NCBI GenBank assembly: GCA_022616595.1
Contig: JAKEEL010000008.1
Coordinates: 1-15,411 of the forward strand
Source of the DNA: Methylococcaceae bacterium
GTDB lineage: Bacteria > Pseudomonadota > Gammaproteobacteria > Methylococcales > UBA1147
Direction of reading: 5' to 3'
DNA: 15,411 nt
Below are positions 8,181-15,391 of the stretch, piece after piece. The notes under the pieces were generated by a model, which searched no databases, had not been told where the DNA came from, and saw only the letters and a program-made list of their open reading frames with translations. Position numbers and translations under genes: made by a program. Every line of letters starts with the position of its first letter. The first letter of the stretch is position 1.

Positions 8181-9332
8181 ATGATGTTCTATAAACAGCT
8201 GACTCGTTCAATCGTATTTTTGTTATTGCTGCGATTCTCCGCACCTGGGTTCGGAGAGCCGATCACGGTGCCGGCAGCGCCGGAACTCCCGGCAAAGGCC
8301 TATTTCTTGATGGATTCCAACAGCGGCAAGGTGCTCGCGGAGCACAACGCCGACGATAAACTCGCGCCCGCGAGCTTGACCAAGATCATGACGGTTTATG
8401 TGGCCTTTCACGAACTCAAAAACGGAAATCTTGCGCTCGGCGATCAAGTCACGGTCAGCAAGAAAGCATGGCAGACGGGCGGTTCGAGAATGTTTATTCA
8501 GGTCGACACCAAGGTCTCGGTGGAGCAGCTGCTCAAGGGCATCATCATCTCATCGGGGAACGATGCCAGCGTGGCGCTCGCCGAACATATCGCGGGAGAC
8601 GAATCGACTTTTGCCCAATTGATGAATCAGCACGCGGCGCGGCTCGGGATGGCCAATACCCATTTCACGAACAGCATGGGGCTCCCGGATGAGAACCACT
8701 ACGCGAGCGCCCGAGACCTCGCGACCTTGACCCGGGCATTGATTCGGGAATTCCCGGACTATTATGCCTGGCATTCGATCAAGGAATTCAATTACAACAA
8801 AATCACCCAAGTGAATCGTAACAAACTGTTGTGGCGTGATTCGAGCGTGGACGGGGTCAAAACAGGCTATACCGAAGACGCCGGCTATTGCCTCGTCGCA
8901 TCCGCGAAAAAGGAGGACATGCGCCTGATTTCAGTAGTGCTGGGAAGCCAAAGCACCAACACGCGAGCCAGCCAGAACCAAGCATTGCTCAACTATGGAT
9001 TCAGGTTTTACGCGACCCATCAGCTGTATAAACCCAATGAATCGCTGGCCGAGGCACGGATTTGGAAAGGCGAAAAGACGATGCTCCAGCTCGGCCTGCT
9101 GGATGGCCTGTATGTGACCATTCCGCGGCGCCGTTTCGACGATCTGCAAGCGACCGTGCAGGTGGATGAGAAAATCATGGCCCCGGTCAGCGTTGGCGAT
9201 AAACACGGGACCCTCTCGATCACGCTCGCCGATCAGCCCTTCACCTCGGTACCCTTGACCGCGCTGGAAACGATTCCGGAAGGAGGTATTTTCCGTAAAA
9301 TTTACGATGGGGCATTATTGTTGCTCAAATGA
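8181..9332 (+). CDS. dacA: D-alanyl-D-alanine carboxypeptidase (PBP5/6 type)
   Basis: This enzyme removes the terminal D-Ala from pentapeptide stems in the periplasm and so limits cross-linking. The 383-residue product has a signal peptide (cleavage expected near residue 25), and a peptidase S11 domain with S65-L-T-K68, S125-G-N127 and K227-T-G229. A PBP5-type C-terminal beta domain ends in a short amphipathic helix (FRKIYDGALLLLK) that anchors it to the outer face of the inner membrane. The start ATG lacks a good ribosome site; the second codon is also ATG. It follows rlpA by 32 bases, the usual order in gammaproteobacteria. A second carboxypeptidase of different architecture lies at 12886-14151. 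Confidence 0.96.
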   Translation: MMFYKQLTRSIVFLLLLRFSAPGFGEPITVPAAPELPAKAYFLMDSNSGKVLAEHNADDKLAPASLTKIMTVYVAFHELKNGNLALGDQVTVSKKAWQTGGSRMFIQVDTKVSVEQLLKGIIISSGNDASVALAEHIAGDESTFAQLMNQHAARLGMANTHFTNSMGLPDENHYASARDLATLTRALIREFPDYYAWHSIKEFNYNKITQVNRNKLLWRDSSVDGVKTGYTEDAGYCLVASAKKEDMRLISVVLGSQSTNTRASQNQALLNYGFRFYATHQLYKPNESLAEARIWKGEKTMLQLGLLDGLYVTIPRRRFDDLQATVQVDEKIMAPVSVGDKHGTLSITLADQPFTSVPLTALETIPEGGIFRKIYDGALLLLK

Positions 9333-9370
9333 AGCGAGCGGAATTCGACCCAAGTTTGCCATTTTCCCGA

Positions 9371-9410
9371 ATGTTCCGATGGCCCGCGGGAACGGCATGG
9401 CCCGGAACAT
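9371..9410. repeat. 8-bp perfect inverted repeat before ybeD-type gene
   Basis: ATGTTCCG (9371-9378) is mirrored by CGGAACAT (9403-9410) around a 24-nt GC-rich loop that itself contains two GGCC sites able to pair. The structure ends 10 nt before the ATG at 9421 and has no T run, so it is not a standard terminator. It could be a leader hairpin or a protein-binding palindrome in the dacA-ybeD gap. Confidence 0.45.
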
Positions 9411-9420
9411 ACTGTGCCCG

Positions 9421-9687
9421 ATGAACGACGAAGAAACACTATTCCAGTTTCCCTGCAAATTCCCGATCAAGGCCTTGGGGCTCAACTGCGCGGATTTCGA
9501 CATCCAAATCGTCGAAATCGTGCGCAGACATTCACCGGAGATCCCCGATGGCGCGATTAATTTCCGATTCAGCAACGGCGGCAAGTACGTCTCGGTCACG
9601 ATCACCATCACCGCGCAAAGTAAGAAACAACTCGATGCGATTTATCGGGACCTCAGCGATTCCGAGATTGTGTTGATGGCGCTTTGA
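9421..9687 (+). CDS. ybeD: YbeD family (DUF493) small protein
   Basis: The 88-residue product matches the YbeD/DUF493 family in length and pattern: FQFPCKFPIKALG near the start, then DFDIQIVEIVRRHSPE, and a beta strand run GKYVSVTITITAQSKKQLDAIYRDLS. The fold is a small alpha/beta ACT-like domain of uncertain function; it is very commonly found between dacA and lipB. I chose ATG 9421; the frame extends upstream to 9307 inside dacA, but that part has no family match. No strong ribosome site is visible. It abuts lipB directly: its TGA is immediately followed by the lipB ATG. Confidence 0.92.
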   Translation: MNDEETLFQFPCKFPIKALGLNCADFDIQIVEIVRRHSPEIPDGAINFRFSNGGKYVSVTITITAQSKKQLDAIYRDLSDSEIVLMAL

Positions 9688-10314
9688 ATGGAGCGGCAGA
9701 CAGTCCGGATTCGAATGCCCGGACTCCAGGATTATGCCGAATGCTGGGAGAAGATGAAAAAATTCACCGAGGAACGCAAGCCCGGAACTCCCGACGAAAT
9801 CTGGCTATTGGAACATCATCCGGTTTATACCCAAGGCCTGAACGGCAAGAAAGAACATCTGCTGAATCCGGGCCGCATACCGGTCATTCATTCGGACCGC
9901 GGAGGCCAGGCGACCTATCATGGACCGGGGCAACTGATTCTTTATCCCCTGCTCGACATGCGCCACCGCAGAATCGGGGTACGGCGCCTGGTCACTCTGC
10001 TCGAACGATCGGCCATCGAAACCCTGAAACAATACGGGATACGATCCTATGCCAAACCCGAAGCTCCCGGCGTTTATGTCGATTCGATGAAAATTGCCTC
10101 GATCGGGATCAGAATCCGCCGCGGATGCAGCTACCACGGCATGAGTCTGAATGTGAATGTCGACCTCGCGCCCTTCGAGGGAATCAATATTTGCGGATTC
10201 CCGTCCTTGCGCGCAACGCGGCTCGCGGACCTCGGAGGACCGCGGGACTGTCACGAGGTGGCGATTCCGCTCGTGCATCAATTTTTGAATTTATTGGATC
10301 AGCCGGAAACCTGA
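9688..10314 (+). CDS. lipB: Lipoyl(octanoyl) transferase
   Basis: LipB moves the octanoyl group from octanoyl-ACP to the lipoyl domains of 2-oxoacid dehydrogenases and glycine cleavage H protein in the cytoplasm; LipA then inserts sulfur. The 208-residue product has the family motifs LLEHHPVYTQG, SDRGGQATYHGPGQL and KIASIGIRI. The catalytic pair falls at K135 and C169 (NICGF), the same numbering as in E. coli LipB. The start directly follows the ybeD stop, so translation is probably coupled. lipA, often next, is not here: the downstream gene is convergent. No clear terminator hairpin is visible in the 73-base gap to cmoB. Confidence 0.96.
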   Translation: MERQTVRIRMPGLQDYAECWEKMKKFTEERKPGTPDEIWLLEHHPVYTQGLNGKKEHLLNPGRIPVIHSDRGGQATYHGPGQLILYPLLDMRHRRIGVRRLVTLLERSAIETLKQYGIRSYAKPEAPGVYVDSMKIASIGIRIRRGCSYHGMSLNVNVDLAPFEGINICGFPSLRATRLADLGGPRDCHEVAIPLVHQFLNLLDQPET

Positions 10315-10387
10315 AGGAATCGCCGGACGACACGTACCGTTCAAGTTTAGAGTAGACCTGACATAGCGAAACGGCCTTCAAGGGGTA

Positions 10388-11401
10388 TTAGGGTGTGTTC
10401 GCGATAAAGATCGCGCGTTTTGGAGCCGGCAGACCTTCGCGGGTCAAGTTTCGGTCGTTCGGATCGAGGAATTCCGGAAGGGATTGAAATCGCATCCATG
10501 CGGTCGAGCGTTGTTCCGCGCTTGTCGTGGCAGTCACGTCGATCAGCCGGATATTGTTGAAGCCAGCGCGTTTCAGCCAACGCGACAGCGTCGGGCAGGA
10601 TGGGATGAACCAGACATTGCGCATCATCGCGTAACGGTCCTCGGGAAGCAGCGTGTAGCCGTCGCCACCGTCGACAACCAGAGTTTCCAGTACCAGTTCG
10701 CCGCCGGACCGCAAAAAGCCGCGCAATTCGTTCAGATGGTCCAGCGGCGATTTCCGATGATACAGAACGCCCATCGAGAATACCGTGTCGAATCCGGAAA
10801 TTTCGACCGGGAAGCCTTCCGCACTCAACGGTAATACGAATACCGGCGATTCGCCGACGAAATGCCGGATCGCCCGGAATTGCACGACACTGATCAAGGT
10901 CGGATCGATTCCGATCACCAGTCGGGCGCCCGCTCCGAGCATGCGCCAGCAGTGGTAGCCGTTCCCGCATCCGACGTCAAGAACCCGGCGGTTCGCGAGC
11001 GGGCTGATGTGTCGGTCGAGCCGGTTCCATTTCAGATCGGAGCGCCACTCGCTATCGATGTGGATCCCGTGGATCTGGTAGGGGCCCTTTCGCCACGGGT
11101 GCAGTTTCTGCAACATTCCGTAGAGGGCTTCGTGCCGTTCCGGATCAAGCGGCTGCGCGGATTCAACCCGGACTCGATCCTCATTCAAAACAACGCCGGA
11201 TACGGGCAGTTCGGGTAGATTTTCCAAGAGTGACCGCCATTTCGGCAGGTCGCCGTGGGACGCCGCGGAAATTGCCGAGCGGATTCGAGCGCTCAGGCAT
11301 TCCATTCCCTTGTCCAGCCCCGCGGCTTCGAGGTTTCGGGCCAGCTCTTCGAGTTCGAGCAAGGAATTCGAGTCTTCGTGGTCTGAAGACACTTTGTTCA
11401 C
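10388..11401 (-). CDS. cmoB: tRNA U34 carboxymethyltransferase
   Basis: CmoB uses carboxy-SAM made by CmoA to convert 5-hydroxyuridine at tRNA position 34 to 5-carboxymethoxyuridine, which broadens wobble decoding. The 337-residue product has the distinctive HPWRKGPYQIHGIHIDSEWR block (K105 corresponds to the carboxylate-contacting lysine), SAM motif LDVGCGNGYH at 141-150, then FDTVFSMGVLYHR, GGELVLETLVVDG, the RNVWFIPS segment and the end PAPKRAIFIANTP, all typical of CmoB. The start is a GTG; no ATG, GTG or TTG lies in frame between it and gor. It is 46 bases downstream of gor on the same strand, so they may be co-transcribed. CmoA is not in the window. Confidence 0.96.
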   Translation of the reverse strand: MNKVSSDHEDSNSLLELEELARNLEAAGLDKGMECLSARIRSAISAASHGDLPKWRSLLENLPELPVSGVVLNEDRVRVESAQPLDPERHEALYGMLQKLHPWRKGPYQIHGIHIDSEWRSDLKWNRLDRHISPLANRRVLDVGCGNGYHCWRMLGAGARLVIGIDPTLISVVQFRAIRHFVGESPVFVLPLSAEGFPVEISGFDTVFSMGVLYHRKSPLDHLNELRGFLRSGGELVLETLVVDGGDGYTLLPEDRYAMMRNVWFIPSCPTLSRWLKRAGFNNIRLIDVTATTSAEQRSTAWMRFQSLPEFLDPNDRNLTREGLPAPKRAIFIANTP

Positions 11402-11447
11402 GTCTGCATTTGCCGGTCGGATGTTTCGGGGGAGGGACGTCGAGAGT

Positions 11448-12797
11448 CTAGCGCAACGTCACCAATTCCTCGGCATTGGTCGGGTGAATCGCGACAGTAT
11501 TATCGAAATCTTTCTTGGATGCGCCCATGTTGATCGCGACCGCAAAACCCTGCAACATTTCATCAGCCCCTTCGCCGATGATGTGACAGCCGATGATTTT
11601 CTCTTCTTTGCCCAGCGTGATCAGTTTCATGAGCGATTTTACACCGGCTTTTGCAAGGGCTTGTGTCATCGGGGTGAAGCGGCCCTGATAAATCCGGATG
11701 TCATCGCCGTAGCATCGCCGTGCCTGTTCCTCGGTCAGTCCGACCGCGCCGATCGGAGGATGCGCGAATACCACGGTAGGGATATTCCGGTAATCCAACT
11801 TTCGCTCCGTGAAACCGCCGAACAAGCGGTCGGCCAGCCTTCGCCCGGCGGCGATCGCAACCGGGGTCAACCGGGCGCGTCCCGTGATGTCGCCGACCGC
11901 GAATATGTGAGGAATGTTGGTTGTCTGCCATTGGTCGGTGCTAACGAATCCGCTTGCATCGAGGTTGATTCCAGCAATTTGCGGATTGAGTCCGCGCGTG
12001 TCGGGAGTCCGGCCGATGGCCCAGAGCACCCGATCCATTCCGGTGATTCGATCGCCTCCCTCGAGGTGAACGGTAAGTTTATTTCCAGGCGCGGATTCCA
12101 GAGACTCGATCGGACAATTCCATCGAAGGCGAATATCCTGTTCGCGATAGTGTGCTGCAAGGGTCTCCGCAAGCGTCGCATCGAAATCCCTGAGCAATCT
12201 GTCTTTGCGGGCAATCAAGGTGACCTCGGTACCCAGCGCACTGAAAACGCCCGCGAGCTCGACCGCGATATAGCCGCTGCCGATAATCGCGACCCGTTCA
12301 GGCTGGCTTTCCAGCGCGAAAAAATCATCGGAGGTGATTCCGAGGACCGCGCCCGGAACGTTGGGTATAGTCGGATAGGCGCCGGTCGCGATCAGAATCC
12401 GCTCCGCGCCCAAAAGTTCGCCATGCAAAGAAACGCTATTCGCTCCCGCGAAACTTGCTGTTCCGGATCGTACTTCCACGCCGTTGCGGTCGAGCGTGTG
12501 CCGGTAGATTTCGTTCAGGCGTTGGATGTAGGCGTCACGGTTCTTTTTGAGGAGGAACCAGTCGAAGTTTTTACATTCGATATCGAAGCCGTAGTCCCTG
12601 GCTTGTTTCAAGGAGCCGGCGTGTTGGGCGGCGTGCCACATGACCTTTTTCGGAACACAGCCTGCATTGACGCAGGTACCTCCCAGCGGTCCTTGTTCGA
12701 TCAGCAGGCATCGGGCTCCGTAACCCGCGGCCCGGTTGGCCGTTGCGATCCCGCCGCTGCCGCCGCCGATGACGATCAGATCGTAAGGCCTGGCCAT
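11448..12797 (-). CDS. gor: Glutathione-disulfide reductase
   Basis: This FAD flavoenzyme reduces GSSG to glutathione with NADPH in the cytoplasm. The 449-residue product (E. coli 450) begins MARPYDLIVIGGGSGG, the FAD-binding fold. The redox-active pair is C42/C47 in GGTCVNAGCVPKK. The second dinucleotide fold GSGYIAVELAG is followed by ARKDRLLRDFD, whose basic residues indicate NADPH preference. The FAD motif FAVGDITG is present, and the C-terminal active-site H438-P-T-N-A-E443-E motif is intact. I chose the ATG at 12797; the frame is open for 50 more codons upstream, but those overlap the end of the preceding carboxypeptidase gene and have no family match. A related thioredoxin-type reductase is possible but less likely given GYIAVELAG and the C-terminus. 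Confidence 0.95.
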   Translation of the reverse strand: MARPYDLIVIGGGSGGIATANRAAGYGARCLLIEQGPLGGTCVNAGCVPKKVMWHAAQHAGSLKQARDYGFDIECKNFDWFLLKKNRDAYIQRLNEIYRHTLDRNGVEVRSGTASFAGANSVSLHGELLGAERILIATGAYPTIPNVPGAVLGITSDDFFALESQPERVAIIGSGYIAVELAGVFSALGTEVTLIARKDRLLRDFDATLAETLAAHYREQDIRLRWNCPIESLESAPGNKLTVHLEGGDRITGMDRVLWAIGRTPDTRGLNPQIAGINLDASGFVSTDQWQTTNIPHIFAVGDITGRARLTPVAIAAGRRLADRLFGGFTERKLDYRNIPTVVFAHPPIGAVGLTEEQARRCYGDDIRIYQGRFTPMTQALAKAGVKSLMKLITLGKEEKIIGCHIIGEGADEMLQGFAVAINMGASKKDFDNTVAIHPTNAEELVTLR

Positions 12798-12885
12798 GAA
12801 TTCAACGGGAATACTGGACCGCGGATCAATCGCTTCCCAAGGCGAATTCGAAACGCAATTCCAATACCCTCGCCGAACGAAGCGC

Positions 12886-14151
12886 TTAACGCGTGGTGAA
12901 TTCCGCCGGCCGGTTCGATGGAGCCACGGTGATACAGGAAATGCCATTCGATTTCAAAACCGCGCAGACCTTTCTGGCATCTCGTTCGGCGATTCCGACC
13001 AGCCTGGCCCGATAGATGAAGCCGTTCGGTAATCGAAACGGAGAAATCATGGTACGGGAAGATTCCAGCAGTATCGGAGCGATCGCCCTCGCGCGTGCTA
13101 CGGCGGACTCGGCAAGCCTGAATTGCGAGAAGGCGCCCACCTGAATGCCCCAGATCTGTCTTGCACGTTCCTCGCCCGGCTGGGAACGGGGGACGAACAT
13201 GGCATCGAGTTGGTCTGGTGTTTCCATAACGCCCGGTTTCGCATCGGTTGACACAATCAAAGGCCGGTTCGCGGACGATATCCGTGCGTACCGCGGCTCG
13301 TCCCGTTCGAGTTTGGCGAAGGCCAGGTCGAGCAGCGACATCATCTGCTGGTTGCGGGCTTTCGAGCTTCGCCCGCCCATCACCACACCGACCAGACGGC
13401 GGCCGTTTCGGACCGTGGACGCGGCCAGGTTATAGCCCGACGCGCGGATGTAACCGGTTTTGATGCCGTCGGTGCCTTGGTAGGAATGCAGCAGATGATT
13501 ATGATTTCGGTAACGCCGGTTGCCGTATTGGAATACCCGCGTGGAAAAAAATCCGTAATATTCCGGGAAGTCGCGCAAAAGCGCCAGCGCGAGTATTGAA
13601 ATGTCCCGTGCCGTGGTGATTTGATCCAGGTCCGGAAGACCGGATGCGTTTCTGAATCTCGTTTGTGTCATATTCAAATCGCGGCTCTTCTCGGTCATCA
13701 TCCGGGCAAAGCGAAATTCGCTGCCGGCCAGGCCTTCGGCGGCCACGACGGCCATATCGTTGGCCGATTTGGTTACCAAGGCCAGGATACAGTTCCTGAC
13801 GCTGATTGTCTGACCGGCCTTCAGACCGAGTTTCGTCGGAGGCTGACTTGCCGCAATTGATGATACCCTCCATCGCGTGTCGAGCGTAATTTCTCTGTTG
13901 TTCAACGCGGAAAAAATCATGTACAAGGTCATCATCTTGGTCAGCGAAGCCGGGTAATTCAGGCTATCGGCGTTCACTTCATGCAATACCCGCCCGGATT
14001 CGGCGTCCATTACGATGGAAGCATAATCCGCCTTTGCGGTCGACACGATACCGCTCAATGCCGGAACCAGGAACAGTACGAAGATTACTGGCCTGCTCGC
14101 AGAAAACCGGGACTGGCGTTTTGAATGACTTACCATAATCGTGTCTTGCAT
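12886..14151 (-). CDS. D-Ala-D-Ala carboxypeptidase with C-terminal SPOR domain
   Basis: A second periplasmic peptidase S11 enzyme, expected to remove terminal D-Ala from peptidoglycan stems. The 421-residue product has a signal peptide (cleavage near A41) and the motifs S69-L-T-K72, S129-A-N131 and K231-T-G233, so it should be active. Instead of the PBP5 beta domain and amphipathic anchor it has a variable linker (about 290-330) and a SPOR-like domain from about 331 (IWGIQVGAFSQFRLAESA) to 412. This architecture would tether it to denuded glycans rather than to the membrane. The start is uncertain: ATG 14151 has GAGG touching it with no spacer, and ATG 14136 is a reasonable alternative with no good site either. 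gor follows after 88 bases on the same strand. Confidence 0.9.
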   Translation of the reverse strand: MQDTIMVSHSKRQSRFSASRPVIFVLFLVPALSGIVSTAKADYASIVMDAESGRVLHEVNADSLNYPASLTKMMTLYMIFSALNNREITLDTRWRVSSIAASQPPTKLGLKAGQTISVRNCILALVTKSANDMAVVAAEGLAGSEFRFARMMTEKSRDLNMTQTRFRNASGLPDLDQITTARDISILALALLRDFPEYYGFFSTRVFQYGNRRYRNHNHLLHSYQGTDGIKTGYIRASGYNLAASTVRNGRRLVGVVMGGRSSKARNQQMMSLLDLAFAKLERDEPRYARISSANRPLIVSTDAKPGVMETPDQLDAMFVPRSQPGEERARQIWGIQVGAFSQFRLAESAVARARAIAPILLESSRTMISPFRLPNGFIYRARLVGIAERDARKVCAVLKSNGISCITVAPSNRPAEFTTR

Positions 14152-14275
14152 CCTCGGATAAATGACGTTTGGAATGTTTCTGGAACAACTCTTAGACTCT
14201 GTAGTTTCCCGTTTAATATCTTAGCAAAGTCCATTCAATATTCCATTGTTTCAGCATGGTTTGTTGTTGGTCCGG

Positions 14276-14719
14276 TTAACAATATTCGCAATGTTGGAGG
14301 CAGGATTTGAGAAAGTTGTCGGCTTTGTGTCTACAGATTCCGGTATCCGGCGAAGTCTGTGCGTCCTGGCAAGTTGTTTGCCCGATATCCCTGTAAAGTC
14401 TGCAGCGCATGGTGCACACATCGCATTTAAGTTCGCGAATCCCCTTTTCGCGGCGTGCTTTCTGCAACTCGTTCAGATGCTTGACCCGTTCTTCCGACTG
14501 AACCGTGACCCCGTTCTGTTCCCAGCCCTGCTTCAATTGCTTATTTTCAGACTCCTCCGATTTTTTTTTGTAGTCATTGATTTGATCGACACGATCCTTG
14601 GGCTGAACGGTTACGCCCTCGACATCGTCCCATTCCTGTGCCGGGAGGTTTTCATCGGCCAGCCCGGAGGTACTGATAAAAACAAGAGCAGTCAATAGGG
14701 AAATCAAAGTTTTAATCAT
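14276..14719 (-). CDS. Secreted cysteine-rich protein, unknown function
   Basis: I do not recognise this 147-residue protein. A clear signal peptide (MIKTLISLLTALVFISTSGLA) implies export. The middle holds two charged repeats about 35 residues apart, each with Trp (W30, W66), GVTVQ (35-39, 70-74), an Arg-Val (R43, R78) and a helix-forming charged tail. The C-terminal 50 residues contain eight cysteines at 99, 102, 106, 117, 129, 140, 144 and 147, with spacings 2-3-10-11-10-3-2, consistent with a disulfide-bonded helical hairpin or a metal site. There is no CxxCH, so c-type haem attachment is not indicated. It ends on the last cysteine. No good ribosome site is seen upstream. It lies 124 bases upstream of the carboxypeptidase gene on the same strand and is divergent from the SmbP-like gene. 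Confidence 0.8.
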   Translation of the reverse strand: MIKTLISLLTALVFISTSGLADENLPAQEWDDVEGVTVQPKDRVDQINDYKKKSEESENKQLKQGWEQNGVTVQSEERVKHLNELQKARREKGIRELKCDVCTMRCRLYRDIGQTTCQDAQTSPDTGICRHKADNFLKSCLQHCEYC

Positions 14720-14819
14720 GATCGGCCGAAGGGAGTTTACAGAAAATGAACAGGTTGTTATTGGAACGATTTTTCAGCTCGATGGGAATCCGATTGCTTT
14801 CATCGAGGATCGACAGCGT

Positions 14820-14848
14820 TTGCGAATCAAACCTTCAATCTATAGAAT
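14820..14848 (+). promoter_or_regulatory. Candidate sigma-70 promoter for SmbP-like gene
   Basis: TTGCGA (14820-14825) and TAGAAT (14843-14848) are separated by 17 nt and match the consensus at four and five positions. Transcription would begin near 14855, giving a leader of about 135 nt to the ATG at 14990. It lies in the 270-base divergent gap, which contains no other gene that I can support. Confidence 0.5.
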
Positions 14849-14861
14849 AGCGCTGCGCCAT

Positions 14862-14958
14862 CGGCACGGCCCGCGTTTTTGGTGCTGTTGAATTCGTTCA
14901 GAGGGTGAAAACGCAGGGCGGATTATGCCTTTTATCGTGCCGCTGAAAAAGCTTTTTT
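14862..14958 (+). promoter_or_regulatory. Foldable leader with nested inverted repeats
   Basis: Within the predicted leader, GCGTTTT (14873-14879) pairs with AAAACGC (14908-14914), and outside it CGGCAC (14862-14867) pairs with GTGCCG (14937-14942). The outer arm is followed by the palindrome AAAAAGCTTTTT (14946-14957) and a six-T run ending at 14958. I do not recognise a known riboswitch class. The nesting could be a regulatory fold, a weak terminator or coincidence. Confidence 0.35.
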
Positions 14959-14989
14959 AATCTACTTTAATTTTTAATTGAGGAAAACA

Positions 14990-15391
14990 ATGAATAAGAA
15001 TTTATTGGCTACAGCGTTCGTCGCCGTTTTTGGTCTTGTTGGAACGCAAAGTATTGCGTTTGCCGAAGAATGCCCGGACCGTAACCATACCAACGAAGAA
15101 ACCAATGCCAAATTTCTGGGCGAGGGAATTGCTTTAGCCGAAGAAGCTCTTGAGCATGCCAAGCAAGGTCATGGCCCTGAAACAAAAACAGCTACAACAG
15201 CCGCGTTATTGAAATTGCATTGCATGGTTTCTAACCGCGGGGGTGCTCAGCTGCAAAGCCCCAGAGGAAAAATCAAAATCGGTGGGATCAAAGCCGGCAA
15301 AGGCGATACAAAAGCTGCGGTTCCCCTTCTTGAAGAAGGGATTGCTCTTCTGAAGAAAGTGAACATGACACCCGAAGGTCTGGGTGACTGA
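14990..15391 (+). CDS. Small exported SmbP-like protein
   Basis: The 133-residue product has a signal peptide (MNKNLLATAFVAVFGLV, cleavage after AFA at 25) and a mature part of about 108 residues made of short amphipathic helices. GEGIALAEEALEHAKQGH (45-62) resembles the helical repeat of the small metal-binding protein SmbP of Nitrosomonas, and a partial second copy occurs at LLEEGIALLKK (113-123). It has only four histidines and two cysteines in the mature chain, far fewer His than SmbP, so metal binding is not assured. The start is ATG 14990, with AGGA five bases upstream; an in-frame TTG at 14978 would precede the ribosome site. The coding sequence is more AT-rich than the cell-wall genes. 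The family assignment is tentative. Confidence 0.75.
   Translation: MNKNLLATAFVAVFGLVGTQSIAFAEECPDRNHTNEETNAKFLGEGIALAEEALEHAKQGHGPETKTATTAALLKLHCMVSNRGGAQLQSPRGKIKIGGIKAGKGDTKAAVPLLEEGIALLKKVNMTPEGLGD

Noticed and set aside
10315..10387. Terminator between convergent lipB and cmoB
   Set aside because: The best pairing I found is a 5-bp CCGTT/AACGG with a 28-nt loop and no T run, too weak to call.
11310..12899. A 529-codon open frame on the plus strand opposite gor
   Set aside because: Glutathione reductase on the minus strand is clear over the whole stretch; the plus-strand reading shows no recognisable fold.
12798..12947. A 50-residue N-terminal extension of glutathione reductase
   Set aside because: It overlaps the end of the upstream carboxypeptidase gene and has no family match; the ATG at 12797 gives the standard length and FAD-motif position.
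14276..14425. Cytochrome c-type haem binding in the cysteine-rich protein
   Set aside because: The CxxC pairs are not followed by His, so the CxxCH attachment motif is absent.
14946..14958. AAAAAGCTTTTTT as a rho-independent terminator
   Set aside because: The palindrome has no loop and is almost all A/T, so on its own it cannot form a stable terminator hairpin; it is kept only as part of the leader.
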